Positions 9,042-18,046 of a stretch of 40,517 bases of DNA are shown here, piece after piece. Each line of letters opens with the position of its first letter. Position 1 is the stretch's first letter. The stretch lies in contig JBFXFL010000027.1 of NCBI GenBank assembly GCA_050179115.1, positions 1 to 40,517 on the forward strand, in the 5' to 3' direction. Below the pieces are notes generated by a model. The model saw only the letters and a list, made by a program, of their open reading frames with translations, was not told the DNA's origin and ran no database searches. The stretch comes from JAGPUQ01 sp050179115. Lineage in GTDB: Bacteria; Pseudomonadota; Gammaproteobacteria; Pseudomonadales; Porticoccaceae. Position numbers and translations under genes: made by a program.

Positions 9042-9515
9042 ATGATGTATTTCGCCAGACTGCCGAGTCCCGTCGGTACGTTGACCGTCGGCGCCGACGC
9101 CGCCGGGATTACCGCCATTGCCTTCCCCGGCGAAATGCCCGCCGTCGATGGGGCGGCCAATCCGAATCCCCTGATCCGCGAAGCCCTGAGGCAGTTGCGC
9201 GCCTATTTCGCCGGTCGGCTCGCGAACTTCGAGCTGCCGCTGAATCCGGCCGGCACGGTATTTCAGAAGTCGGTATGGCAGGCGCTGCTCGCCGTGCCCT
9301 ATGGCGCCACGCTGAGCTACGGGGAGATCGCCGCCCGCGTCGGCAATCCCCGGGGCGCGCGGGCGGTCGGCCTCGCGAACGGCCGCAATCCCATCGCCAT
9401 CGTGGTGCCCTGCCACCGCATCATCGGCGGTGACGGTTCCCTTACGGGCTACGGCGGCGGACTCGACCGCAAGCGCTGGCTGCTCGCCCACGAGCAACGC
9501 GGGCGACCGGGCTGA
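9042..9515 (+). CDS. ogt: methylated-DNA--protein-cysteine methyltransferase
   Basis: A 157-residue suicide DNA-repair protein that moves methyl or small alkyl groups from O6 of guanine to its own cysteine. The PCHRII active site is present with nucleophile Cys124, preceded by the DNA-binding helix-turn-helix (YGEIAARVGNPRGARAVG) and the asparagine hinge (ANGRNP). The length and the short N-terminal domain fit Ogt rather than the larger Ada. Two adjacent ATG codons occur at the start (9042 and 9045). It likely forms an operon with the upstream MOSC gene. Confidence 0.95.
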   Translation: MMYFARLPSPVGTLTVGADAAGITAIAFPGEMPAVDGAANPNPLIREALRQLRAYFAGRLANFELPLNPAGTVFQKSVWQALLAVPYGATLSYGEIAARVGNPRGARAVGLANGRNPIAIVVPCHRIIGGDGSLTGYGGGLDRKRWLLAHEQRGRPG

Positions 9516-9581
9516 CCGCTGATCCGACCGTGCCCTGTCTGCCGGCCAGACTGGGCCGATCGCGCTGACCAAAGGCGCCAT

Positions 9582-9607
9582 AAAAAAAAGGGGCCCTGAG
9601 GCCCCTT
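9582..9607 (-). terminator. Rho-independent terminator of the FKBP gene
   Basis: On the minus strand AAGGGGCC-TCAG-GGCCCCTT forms an 8-bp stem followed by eight T, 18 bp after the stop codon of the FKBP lipoprotein gene. Seen from the plus strand it is not followed by T, although ogt ends nearby. Confidence 0.9.
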
Positions 9608-9624
9608 CGCGTAACGGTCGCCGG

Positions 9625-10410
9625 TCACTCGGCGGGAGCCGGCTCCGCAGCGGGCTGTTCTGCAGCGGAGGGTTCAGCGGCGGACTGTTCAGCCGCGTCC
9701 TTATCGATCACCTTGATCAATTCCACATCAAACAGCAGCACCTGATTGGGGCCAATGGCGGCACCCGAACCGCCCGGGCCATAGGCGAGATCGGGCGGAA
9801 TGGCGAGCGCCCATTTGTCGCCTTCTTTCATCAACTGCAGCGCTTCAACCCAGCCCGGGATGACCTGGCTGACACCAAAGGTCTCGGTCTGGTTCCGCGA
9901 GTAGGAGCTGTCGAACTCGGTACCGTCGAGCAGGGTGCCCTTGTAATGCACTTCGACGGTATCGTCGGCCTTCGGGGTGGCGCCGGTGCCGGCGGTGACA
10001 ACCCGGTACTGCATTCCGCTCGCCAGTACCTTGACGCCTTCCTTCTTGGCGTTTTCCGCCAGATATTGCTGGCCTTCCTTCAGGTTTTTTTCAGCCGTCA
10101 GCTTGTGCTCCGCTTCCTTTTGCGCCTGCTGCTTTTCCTGGTAGCCCTTCACGATGGCCATCGCTTCTTCATCGCTGAGCCTGGGTTTTTTGCCCGCCAT
10201 GATGTCTTCAACACCGCCAATGAATGCGGAAGTGTCCAGCTTGAAGTCATCGGCTTTCATCTGGGAGCCAACGTTGACGCCCATGATGTAACTGATTTTT
10301 TGCTCGTCGGTCGCGAGTGCGCTGGCGTCCTGCTTCTCCGCCGGCTTGGGGCCACAGGCTGCCAACAGGATGCCAGCGGCAACGGCCAGCGAGGTCAGGG
10401 ATCGATTCAT
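9625..10410 (-). CDS. FKBP-type peptidyl-prolyl isomerase lipoprotein (FkpA/Mip-like)
   Basis: A 261-residue envelope protein that should catalyse cis-trans isomerisation of prolyl bonds and help fold periplasmic or outer-membrane proteins. The N-terminus is a lipoprotein signal with lipobox LLAAC, the lipidated residue being Cys19. Residues about 35-130 form the helical dimerisation domain of the FkpA/Mip type (KISYIMGVNVGSQM, rich in K/E/Q). The FKBP domain follows (VEVHYKGTLLDGTEFDSS, VIPGWVEALQLM, IPPDLAYG). The last 25 residues are a low-complexity Ala/Glu/Pro tail made of AAEQ/AAEP units. The ATG at 10410 was chosen because it starts the signal peptide and has AGGAAG upstream; the frame is open further upstream. 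Confidence 0.93.
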   Translation of the reverse strand: MNRSLTSLAVAAGILLAACGPKPAEKQDASALATDEQKISYIMGVNVGSQMKADDFKLDTSAFIGGVEDIMAGKKPRLSDEEAMAIVKGYQEKQQAQKEAEHKLTAEKNLKEGQQYLAENAKKEGVKVLASGMQYRVVTAGTGATPKADDTVEVHYKGTLLDGTEFDSSYSRNQTETFGVSQVIPGWVEALQLMKEGDKWALAIPPDLAYGPGGSGAAIGPNQVLLFDVELIKVIDKDAAEQSAAEPSAAEQPAAEPAPAE

Positions 10411-10575
10411 TTCCGGCTTCCTTTGTGGTGGTAAGGGGCTCATGGTAAACCAATACCGGGTGCGGCCCCACCCGTGCGAAAACCGCACTCCTGGCGAAGG
10501 GTGCGGATCCCCGTGAACGACACGCGCCGACGAGAGCCGCCCCCGATCGTCCCCGGCCGGCAGTTCGGGTCCTGG

Positions 10576-11751
10576 TTACCCCAGCACGCCGGCGCCGCGC
10601 AGTTCGGCCAACTCTGCCTTGCCGTAGCCAAGCCCTGAAAATACCTCGTCGGTGTGTTCCCCCAGCGCGGGCGCGGGCAGGCGTACACCACAGGGCTCGC
10701 GGTCGAAGATCGCTGCTGGCCGGGGCTGGCGGACCCGGCCGCCGACCGGGTGGTCGTATTCGATGATGGAGCCGCGGTGGACGACGCGCGGATCGGCGAT
10801 CACATCCTCGAAGTCGTTGACTTTCGCACAGGGCACCTGGGCCTTTTCCATGCGCGCGACCAGGTCCTCTGTGGCGAAATCGACCGTACGGTGCCTGAAC
10901 TCCGCCATCATGGCGTGGGCATTGGCGAAGCGGTCGGTGACGGTCCTGAAGCGCGGATCCTTGACCAACTCGCGGCAATCGAGCACATCGCAGGCGCCCG
11001 CGAACTCGTGATCGCCAACGGTGAACATCGCGACATGGCCGTCAGCGGTCGGCATGGTACTGATGAATTCGGAAATGAGCGGCTTTTTCTCGAACTCGCC
11101 GACGAAACTGTGATTCCAGAAACCGTCGTGCCAGAGAAAGTTGAGATTGGCTTCCAGCATCGTAAGCTCGACATGATGACCGCCCACCCGGCCGCGTTCG
11201 CGGGCGAGCAGCGCCGAAGAGATCGCCTGCGCGGCGGTCACCGCAGCCACCTTGTCGCAGACGATGTTCCTGACGAACTCCGGGCCATTGCTCCCGGTCT
11301 GTACCCGCACCATGCCCGATACCGCCTGAATCACCAGGTCGTAGACCCGGTTCTCGGCCCCCGGTCCGTCGGGACCAAAGCCGGACAGGGAGACGTAAAT
11401 CAAGTCCGGATTCAATTCGTGGACCGCGTCGTAACCGTAGTTGAGGCGCTCCACCACTCCCGGCCGGGTGTTGTGCACAAACACATCGGCGCTGCGCAAT
11501 AAATCTTCCATCAGCGGCCGGCTGCGGGGATCTTTCAGATCGATCGAGATTGCGCGCTTGTTGCGATTGAGGCTCAGGTAATAGCTGGTCACGCCGTTGC
11601 GCACCGCGCCCACGGCGCGGGACGGGTCGCCCGCGTCTATCTGCTCGATGCGGATCACGTCCGCACCCTGATCCGCCAGCATGAGTGTCCCCATGGGCGC
11701 GGCCACATTGGTGGTCAGTTCGACGATACGAATACCTTGCAGTGGTTCCAT
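10576..11751 (-). CDS. CaiB/BaiF family CoA-transferase (first of two)
   Basis: A 391-residue family III CoA-transferase, which moves CoA from an acyl-CoA donor to a carboxylic acid through an aspartyl-CoA intermediate. The N-terminus shows the family pattern (GIRIVELTTNVAAPMGTLMLADQGADVIRIE), and Asp138 in ENRVYDLV is in the catalytic position. Also seen are FVHNTRPGV and VELTMLEANL. The substrate is unknown. It is the last gene of the minus-strand catabolic block and shares little close identity with the second transferase at 14921-16129, so the two probably act on different acids. Confidence 0.93.
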   Translation of the reverse strand: MEPLQGIRIVELTTNVAAPMGTLMLADQGADVIRIEQIDAGDPSRAVGAVRNGVTSYYLSLNRNKRAISIDLKDPRSRPLMEDLLRSADVFVHNTRPGVVERLNYGYDAVHELNPDLIYVSLSGFGPDGPGAENRVYDLVIQAVSGMVRVQTGSNGPEFVRNIVCDKVAAVTAAQAISSALLARERGRVGGHHVELTMLEANLNFLWHDGFWNHSFVGEFEKKPLISEFISTMPTADGHVAMFTVGDHEFAGACDVLDCRELVKDPRFRTVTDRFANAHAMMAEFRHRTVDFATEDLVARMEKAQVPCAKVNDFEDVIADPRVVHRGSIIEYDHPVGGRVRQPRPAAIFDREPCGVRLPAPALGEHTDEVFSGLGYGKAELAELRGAGVLG

Positions 11752-11968
11752 GGGGACATCCTCGCTTGATTATGGTTATGGAAGGCGTGGATTCGATGTG
11801 CTCTCAAGATTGTTTCAGGGATCGGGATAACGCCAGGGATTGGCCGGCATCGGGTTTGTTGCTCATGGGCGGCGCCCCGTTTTACGGTTGGCTTGTTATT
11901 GTGGCTGCGACCCATGTTAGCGCGCGGGGAGTGGCCGAACCAACCCCGCCAACCCCGCCGCCCAAGGT

Positions 11969-12634
11969 CTATCCGGTAAACGCCGGGCCATCAAAATGTT
12001 CCAGGGTCGCAATATCCTCCACCGCGCGACGTTTCAAGCGGGTCAACTGCTTCACCGGTTTGCCGATGGGGACCACGGCACACACGGCGTAATGCTTGGG
12101 GATGCTCAGCAATTTCTGAACTTCCGGCTCCTGCGCGGCAGGGAGGGTGGTGATGGTGCCACCGAAACCGGCGTTGCGGGCACCGAGCAACACATTCCAG
12201 ACAAAGGGATACACCGATGCGCCGCTGATGATGCCGATACGATCCAGGTGCTGGTCCATGGAAGCGATGGCATGGAGATCCACCACGAACACCAGCACCA
12301 CAGCCGCCTTCAGGTAGGGTTCCACCAGCATGGCGGGCACCGGAGTAGCGGCGATCTGTTGGGCGCTGACCTTGCTCGGAACCAGGGTGTTCCACGGATT
12401 CTCGCCGGCCTTGATTTGTGCCAGATATTGCCGGGCGGCAGGCTCCGCAAGTCTGGCCAGGGCTGCGCGGGTTTGCGGGTTCTTGACGATGATGACGCGG
12501 TTGCCCTGACGGTTGCCGCCGCTGGGCGCAAAGCGGGCATTGTCGAGAATGTCATGGAGCACCTCATCGGGCAGCGGTTCGCCGGTGTATTCCCGCGCGG
12601 CGAAGGTGGTGCGCATTACCTCGTTGAGCTCCAT
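11969..12634 (-). CDS. nitroreductase-family FMN-dependent oxidoreductase
   Basis: A 221-residue protein with the nitroreductase fold, expected to bind FMN and transfer hydride from NAD(P)H. Residues 8-45 (RTTFAAREYTGEPL, ARFAPSGGNRQGNRVIIV) carry the FMN-phosphate binding arginines and the SGGN motif. GIISGASVYPFVWNVLLGARNAGFGGTITT is the second FMN-contact region. Substrates of such proteins include nitroaromatics, quinones and enones, so a C=C reduction step in the surrounding catabolic block is possible. The start has a GGAGG site. The gene follows the LLM-class gene by 46 bp. Confidence 0.88.
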   Translation of the reverse strand: MELNEVMRTTFAAREYTGEPLPDEVLHDILDNARFAPSGGNRQGNRVIIVKNPQTRAALARLAEPAARQYLAQIKAGENPWNTLVPSKVSAQQIAATPVPAMLVEPYLKAAVVLVFVVDLHAIASMDQHLDRIGIISGASVYPFVWNVLLGARNAGFGGTITTLPAAQEPEVQKLLSIPKHYAVCAVVPIGKPVKQLTRLKRRAVEDIATLEHFDGPAFTG

Positions 12635-12680
12635 CGCCAGCCTCCGGTTGGTCGTTATGATTGCGTGGCGCCACCGATCA

Positions 12681-13658
12681 TCACAGGAATGCCGGCATGA
12701 TTTCGCTGACGAAGAAGGCGTATGACTCAGCGGACATGGGCAGCAGGATGTGATGGGTCATGCCGGTCTGCTGGATGCGCGTGCTCAGCTCGTCCACCAC
12801 TTCGTTCGGAGTGCCGAGCAGGGCCACGGGCGAGCGCTGCGCCGTTGCGTAGTCGGAAAAGCCGAGTTGAGCAGCGATGCCGTGCAGGGCCTTATCCCCT
12901 GCATCCCGCGATAAACCGACCAGCGCGAAACCGCTGAGCTCGATGTCCCTGGGGTCGCGCCCGGCGGCTTCGGCGTACTGATGCAGTTCGGCGATCTTGC
13001 GTTTGAGTACGCCCATGTCGTACTTGACGGTCGCCGCCGGGTCGTTGACGAAATCCTTGCCGTTGGAGGTCGGCGGAATCATGTTGAGGATGTCGGCGTG
13101 GACCGCGGCGATCTTCAACAAAGCGGTGCCGGAGCCGCCCAGCATCAACGGCGGATGGGGTCGCTGCACCGGACGCGGGTTGTTGTAGGCCTTGTCGATC
13201 GAGAAATATTTTCCGGAAAAGGTTGGCTCATCGTCGCACCACATGGCTTTCAAAATCTGCACGGTCTCTTCGAGCTGGGCGAGCCGCTCCGCGGTCGATG
13301 GGAAGGGATAGCCGTGCGCACGATACTCCGCGCCGAACCAGCCGGCGCCCAGGCCGAGGATGAAGCGCCCGTTACTGATCTGATCCAGGGTGGAACTGAT
13401 CTTGGCCAGCAACGCCGGACTGCGAAACGATGCCGCCACCACCGAGGGCGCCAGTCGAATGGTGCTGGTGAGGGCCGCGATGGCGGTGAGGCTGGTGAAG
13501 CATTCCAGTTGCGGGGTGTCGTGGGCGCCCAGCGGCGAGAAAAAATGATCGTTGGTGGAGACGGAGTAAAAACCGTCGCGCTCGGCCTGCAGGGCGGCGG
13601 CCTTGGCGTCGGCAAAATTTCCCGTGGGCAGGAACAAACCAAATTTTGTTTTCTTCAT
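12681..13658 (-). CDS. LLM-class flavin-dependent oxidoreductase
   Basis: A 325-residue TIM-barrel protein of the luciferase-like monooxygenase superfamily, using FMN or F420. N-terminal MKKTKFGLFLPTGNF, then LGLGAGWFGAEYRAHGYPFPS and RPHPPLMLGGSGTALLKIAA, are typical of the F420-dependent-annotated branch. Which cofactor it uses is not decidable here; gammaproteobacteria generally lack F420, which favours FMN. I chose ATG 13658 over 13670 because the ribosome-binding site (GAGAGGACC) directly precedes it. It lies in line with the nitroreductase, hydrolase, CoA-transferase and monooxygenase genes. Confidence 0.88.
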   Translation of the reverse strand: MKKTKFGLFLPTGNFADAKAAALQAERDGFYSVSTNDHFFSPLGAHDTPQLECFTSLTAIAALTSTIRLAPSVVAASFRSPALLAKISSTLDQISNGRFILGLGAGWFGAEYRAHGYPFPSTAERLAQLEETVQILKAMWCDDEPTFSGKYFSIDKAYNNPRPVQRPHPPLMLGGSGTALLKIAAVHADILNMIPPTSNGKDFVNDPAATVKYDMGVLKRKIAELHQYAEAAGRDPRDIELSGFALVGLSRDAGDKALHGIAAQLGFSDYATAQRSPVALLGTPNEVVDELSTRIQQTGMTHHILLPMSAESYAFFVSEIMPAFL

Positions 13659-13717
13659 GGTCCTCTCCACTGCTCCGGCATTGTCTGACTATTTCCTGGC
13701 AGTTTTTCAACAAGCTG

Positions 13718-14890
13718 CTAGCGGTTCGGCAGGCAGCCGTAAGCAGCCTCGATCAGGCGGACGCCGCGCGGATCGCCGAAGATATTGGTGTCCATCTGAT
13801 TCATGGCATAGCCCATGCCGAGTCGCGCTTTGGTATCCGCGAAACCGAAGGAACCGCCCCAGCCGCTGTGACCGAAGGCGTCGGGATTGGGTCCGTACAG
13901 TTCAGCCTTGTTCAGAATGAAGCCACGGCTCCAGCGCATGCGCACGCCGATGACTTCGTCCTTCCGAAAGCATTCTTCCCGCGTCATCTCGGTGATGCCC
14001 TTGGCGCTGATGATGCGCTTGCCGCCCAGCTCGCCGCCGTTGGCCAGCGCGCCGTAGACCTTGGCAATGCCACGGCCGTTGCCCTGGCCGTTGGCGCCGG
14101 GAACTTCCGCGGCGCGCCAGGCGCGGTCATTGGCAATGTGCGCCGTCAAGGGCGGATGCGCCATGGCGCAGTAGAGGGCGTCGCTCATGCGCTGCTTGCC
14201 GCCGAGACCGGTGCCCAGTTGTTCGGAGCCGATCACCGGCAGCATTTCGGCGACGCGATGATCTTCGCTGGCAGGCAAGCCGATGTAGTAATCGGTGCCG
14301 GCGCCGATGGGGCCCGCGACCTTCTCGGCAAACAGTTGGCCCAGACTTTTCGTGCGGCCGGTGACGCGCCGCGCGACTTCGCCGGCGAGATGGCCGAACA
14401 CCACGGCGTGGTAGCCGTTGGCGGTGCCGGGCTCGAAGAACGGCCACTGTGCCGCCAGCATTGCGCAGAGCCTGTCCCAATCGTAGAGGTCGGCCATTTC
14501 CACTCGCTCGCGCGGACCGCAGATGCCGGCCTGGTGCGACAGCAGTTGCGCAACCGTTACAGCCTTTTTCCCGGCGGCGGCGAACTCGGGCCAGTAGTCG
14601 GCAACTTTGGCGTCGTAGTCGATCAGGCCTTCGTCCGCGAGCACCCCGACCACGCTGGCGGCCATGCCCTTGGTGGTCGAATAGGTATTGATGAGGGTGT
14701 CGGCTCGCCAGGGTCGGGTGCGTGCCGCGTCGGCGAAGCCGCCCCACAGATCGACCACGATTTCGCCTTCGATGGCGAGCGCAAATGAAGCACCCACCTC
14801 TTTGCCATCCGTGAAGTTGGCGGCAAAGGCATCCCGTACCCTGGTGAACCCGGGCTCGCAGGTACCCTGAATCTCGATCCCGGTGCTCAT
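13718..14890 (-). CDS. serine hydrolase of the class C beta-lactamase fold (esterase-like)
   Basis: A 390-residue cytoplasmic protein with no signal peptide. The S-x-x-K motif STTK (Ser71, Lys74) and the second catalytic Tyr160 in GYHAVVFG match family VIII esterases / beta-lactamase-fold hydrolases. HSGWGGSFG near the C-terminus occupies the third motif. Proteins of this type hydrolyse esters more often than beta-lactams, and the lack of an export signal argues against antibiotic resistance. Its position between the CoA-transferase and LLM genes and two genes after the Baeyer-Villiger monooxygenase suggests it may open the ester or lactone that enzyme makes. This is inference. Confidence 0.9.
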   Translation of the reverse strand: MSTGIEIQGTCEPGFTRVRDAFAANFTDGKEVGASFALAIEGEIVVDLWGGFADAARTRPWRADTLINTYSTTKGMAASVVGVLADEGLIDYDAKVADYWPEFAAAGKKAVTVAQLLSHQAGICGPRERVEMADLYDWDRLCAMLAAQWPFFEPGTANGYHAVVFGHLAGEVARRVTGRTKSLGQLFAEKVAGPIGAGTDYYIGLPASEDHRVAEMLPVIGSEQLGTGLGGKQRMSDALYCAMAHPPLTAHIANDRAWRAAEVPGANGQGNGRGIAKVYGALANGGELGGKRIISAKGITEMTREECFRKDEVIGVRMRWSRGFILNKAELYGPNPDAFGHSGWGGSFGFADTKARLGMGYAMNQMDTNIFGDPRGVRLIEAAYGCLPNR

Positions 14891-14920
14891 GGCAGTCTCC
14901 TGGCAGAGTCGGTGTTCGCG

Positions 14921-16129
14921 CTAGATATTTTTCGACGCGATGATATTGCGGGCTTCCAGATCGGCGATTTGCGCCTCGGTATAACCGAGCCGCTCGCGCA
15001 GGATCTCGTGGTTGTACTGCCCCAGGGTGCCGGCGCGGAAATCCGGAGTCTCGGGGAATTCGGAAAACCGCAGCGGCGTGCGGGGGACATGAATGTCGCC
15101 GAATATCGCATCGGGAATGGTCCGCATCAGGCCGCGTTCCTTGCTGTGCGGCAGCGCCATCACTTCCGGGATACTGAGGATGGGTGCGCAGGGCACCCGG
15201 TGCTTGTGTAGCAAGGCCACGGCTTCGTCGACGCTTGGCAGCGTATCCAGCCAGGCTTCGATGGCGGCGTCGAGTTCGTCCTTGTGCTGGCCCATGGTCT
15301 TCAGGTCGCTGAAGCGTGGGTCGTCGAGCATGTCCTCGCGCCCCATGGCGGTCGCCAGGCCGCGCCATTGATGATTGACGCCCAGCAAAAAAATGTAGCG
15401 ATCCTTGCACTTGTAGATGCCGACCGGGGAGAGCATGCCGTGCCGCGCGCCGGAGCGCTGGGCGACCCACTGGCCGCCCGTGGTGTCGTACATCTGGACG
15501 GCGAGCTCGTGGTAGCTGAACAGTACCTCCATCAGCGCGAGATCGATGTGCTGGCCCTTGCCACCGCGCATCCGGTGCAGCAGCGCCGTGACGATGGCAC
15601 CGTAGGCATGGGCGCCGGTGGATACGTCGCCGAAGGCGAAATCGCCGAAGATCGGCGAGCGCCCCGGTTCGCCGAGCAGATCGATGATTCCGGAGTAGCA
15701 CTGGGCGATCCAGTCGTAGCCGGGCAGGTGGGACAGCGGCCCGGTTTGACCGAAGCAGGAAATCGAACACATCACCAGGTTGGGGTTGATCTTGCGCAGA
15801 CTCTCCCAATCGAGACCGTGTTGCTTCATGACACCGGGCGAGAAGTTCTCGACGACCACATCGGCCTGCTTGATCAGTTCCCGGCAGATGGCCTGGGCCT
15901 CCGGCGTGGCGAGATCCATGGCCATGGGTTTCTTGCCGACATTGTGCTGAATGAAATAGGCGCTGCGACCTTCGCGATGCATGGGCAACATGCGCGCCAG
16001 TTCGCCGCCGAGCGGCTCGATCTTGATCACCTCGGCGCCGTGCTCGGCCAGCAGTTTGGTGCAGTGCGGGCCGGCGATGACATGGGTGAAGTCGACCACC
16101 TTGAAGCCTTCCAGCATTCGCTGAGTCAT
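14921..16129 (-). CDS. CaiB/BaiF family CoA-transferase (second)
   Basis: A 402-residue family III CoA-transferase. Key features are DFTHVIAGPHCTKLLAEHGAEVIKIE at the N-terminus, ENFSPGVMKQHGLDW, and PGYDWIAQ with Asp139 at the catalytic position, followed by FGDVSTGAHAYGAIVTALLHR. It presumably activates a carboxylic acid for further breakdown. It lies 30 bp upstream of the serine-hydrolase gene with a CAGGAGCG ribosome-binding site, and downstream of the monooxygenase behind a weak terminator-like hairpin. Confidence 0.93.
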   Translation of the reverse strand: MTQRMLEGFKVVDFTHVIAGPHCTKLLAEHGAEVIKIEPLGGELARMLPMHREGRSAYFIQHNVGKKPMAMDLATPEAQAICRELIKQADVVVENFSPGVMKQHGLDWESLRKINPNLVMCSISCFGQTGPLSHLPGYDWIAQCYSGIIDLLGEPGRSPIFGDFAFGDVSTGAHAYGAIVTALLHRMRGGKGQHIDLALMEVLFSYHELAVQMYDTTGGQWVAQRSGARHGMLSPVGIYKCKDRYIFLLGVNHQWRGLATAMGREDMLDDPRFSDLKTMGQHKDELDAAIEAWLDTLPSVDEAVALLHKHRVPCAPILSIPEVMALPHSKERGLMRTIPDAIFGDIHVPRTPLRFSEFPETPDFRAGTLGQYNHEILRERLGYTEAQIADLEARNIIASKNI

Positions 16130-16184
16130 GGTGCGCTCCTGATTGAAGGGCTTGCCGCCCTTTTTATTGAGGGTTTTTATTCTG

Positions 16185-16229
16185 AAAAAGAGCCCCGTCC
16201 ATCCTTTGTAACCATTGTCCGGGGCCCTC
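16185..16229 (-). terminator. possible terminator downstream of the monooxygenase gene
   Basis: On the minus strand GCCCCG and CGGGGC arms pair across a 22-nt loop, extended by a GAG/CTC pairing with a bulge, and are followed by TTTTT. It lies 18 bp after the monooxygenase stop. The long loop makes it weak, so read-through into the CoA-transferase gene is likely. Confidence 0.45.
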
Positions 16230-16246
16230 GCTTCTGATTATTACCA

Positions 16247-18046
16247 TTACTTTTTGGAAAAGGTGAAATGTTTTTCCATGTCCCGCTCGACGTCGGCGAG
16301 GTGCGCCATGTACTTCACGAAACCGCCGTTGTAGGTGCCGTCCTGGCGGCGGTTGTCCTCGCCTTCGAAGTTGTAATAGCCCGGCGTGCACTGCTTGTTG
16401 CGGTCGGTCTTGCCGCGATACTTGATGACTTCCTGCACCCAGAATTCCTCGGCGTCTTCCGCCACATCCAGCGCCTGGTAGCCATGCTTGCGGACATGGT
16501 CGATGCAGGCGGCGATATGCCCGCCCTGGCTCTGCATCATGTCGGTCAGGTTGAACTGAAAGGACGCCTGGTAGCCGTTCATGATGAACAGGTTGGGGTA
16601 ACCCTTGGAATGGATGCCGAGCAAGGTACGGATGCCGTCCTTGTACTTGTCGTTCAGCTCGACGCCGTTCTCGCCGATGATCTGGTTGTAGATGCCGGTT
16701 TTCTGGATCTCGAAGCCGGTCGCGTAGATCAGCAGGTCCAGCTCGTACTGCACGCCGTCGAACACCGGACCTTTTTCATTGATCTCGGTGATGCCCTTGC
16801 CGTGGGTATCGACCAGATGCACGTTGGGCCGGTTGAAGGTGGGCAGGTAGTCCTCGTGAAAGCAGGGCCGCTTGCACATCATCATGTACCAGGGCTTCAG
16901 CGCCTCGGCGGTGGCCTTGTCCTCGACGATTTCCTCGATGCGTTTGTGGATGCGCATCATGGAGTCGATGTTGGCGTTCTCCTGGCGCCGCAGCTTTTCC
17001 TCGCGCGGCATCGCGGCGATCTTGGCGAGCGCCTCGGGGCTCAGCGGCCTGGGTTTCAGCATCAGGTCACGGCGCTGCATCTGCCAGCCGGCGGGCAATT
17101 TCTTGGCCCACTCGAGATCGGTTTCCCAGTCATCGCGGATGTCGATGGACGAGGGTGTGCGCTGGAACACGTACAGCTCCTTCGCGTTGGCGCCCAGACC
17201 GGGCACCGCCTGCACGGCAGTCGCGCCGGTGCCGATGATGCCGACGCGCTTGTCCTTCAGCTTCTCCAGGTTGTCGCCGGTGTAGGCGTAATCCCAGCGC
17301 GAGGTATGAAACGAATGGCCCTTGAAGGTTTCCATGCCCTTGATCCTGGTGAGCTTGGGCTTGGACAGGATGCCGTTGGCGCAGATCACGAAGCGCGCCT
17401 TCATGTGGTCGCCGCGGTCGGTCTTGATATGCCAGAGCTGCTCGTCTTTGTTCCAGCGCGTCTCGATCACTGTGGTCTGAAACACCGCCAGATCGTAGAG
17501 ATCGTATTTTTTGGCGATCGCCCGGCAGTGCGCAAAAATCTCGTCGCCGCGCGCGTAACGGTGTTTCGGGACGTAGTTCATTTCGTCCAGCAGCGGCAGA
17601 TAGTCGTAGGAGGGCACGTCGCAGGCGATGCCCGGGTAGCGGTTCCAGTACCAGGTGCCACCCACGTCGGCGCCGCGTTCCACGATGCGGATACTGTCCA
17701 CGCCGATTTCGCGCAGCCGCGCCGAGGTCAGCAGCGCCGAAAAGCCGCCGCCGATGAACAGACATTCCACGCTGTCGGTCAAGGGTTCGCGGGGGGTGAC
17801 CGGCCCGGCGTAGGGATCCTGGTCGTATTTGGCCAGCGCGCCCTGCAATTCCGTGTCGTACTGCTTGCTGCCCTCGGGCCGATAGTTGAGGCGCAGGTCC
17901 CGCTCCTCGGCGAAGCGCTGCTTGATGGCGTCGTAATACGCCTGCGGATGGCTCTCCTCGGACAGCGGGTCCATCACGCCAAACTGGGGCGAATCCAGGC
18001 GGATGGCGCCGTACATGACGATGTCTTCTGCGGTATTGCTGCTCAT
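16247..18046 (-). CDS. Baeyer-Villiger-type flavin monooxygenase
   Basis: A 599-residue FAD- and NADPH-dependent class B monooxygenase that inserts oxygen next to a ketone to give an ester or lactone. The FAD Rossmann motif is GGGFSA (99-104), the NADPH motif GTGATA (272-277), and between them lies the Baeyer-Villiger fingerprint F-x-G-x3-H-x3-W (FKGHSFHTSRWD, 241-252). GGTWYWNRYPGIACDVPS is the characteristic flavin-proximal segment. About 90 extra N-terminal residues precede the FAD motif, as in larger members of the family. The start has a GGAG site. It heads the minus-strand catabolic block. The ketone substrate (alicyclic, steroidal or terpenoid) cannot be fixed from sequence. Confidence 0.93.
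   Translation of the reverse strand: MSSNTAEDIVMYGAIRLDSPQFGVMDPLSEESHPQAYYDAIKQRFAEERDLRLNYRPEGSKQYDTELQGALAKYDQDPYAGPVTPREPLTDSVECLFIGGGFSALLTSARLREIGVDSIRIVERGADVGGTWYWNRYPGIACDVPSYDYLPLLDEMNYVPKHRYARGDEIFAHCRAIAKKYDLYDLAVFQTTVIETRWNKDEQLWHIKTDRGDHMKARFVICANGILSKPKLTRIKGMETFKGHSFHTSRWDYAYTGDNLEKLKDKRVGIIGTGATAVQAVPGLGANAKELYVFQRTPSSIDIRDDWETDLEWAKKLPAGWQMQRRDLMLKPRPLSPEALAKIAAMPREEKLRRQENANIDSMMRIHKRIEEIVEDKATAEALKPWYMMMCKRPCFHEDYLPTFNRPNVHLVDTHGKGITEINEKGPVFDGVQYELDLLIYATGFEIQKTGIYNQIIGENGVELNDKYKDGIRTLLGIHSKGYPNLFIMNGYQASFQFNLTDMMQSQGGHIAACIDHVRKHGYQALDVAEDAEEFWVQEVIKYRGKTDRNKQCTPGYYNFEGEDNRRQDGTYNGGFVKYMAHLADVERDMEKHFTFSKK

Noticed and set aside
13718..14890. Beta-lactam resistance gene
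   Set aside because: The beta-lactamase fold lacks a signal peptide, has no resistance-gene context and sits within a catabolic block, so an esterase role fits better.
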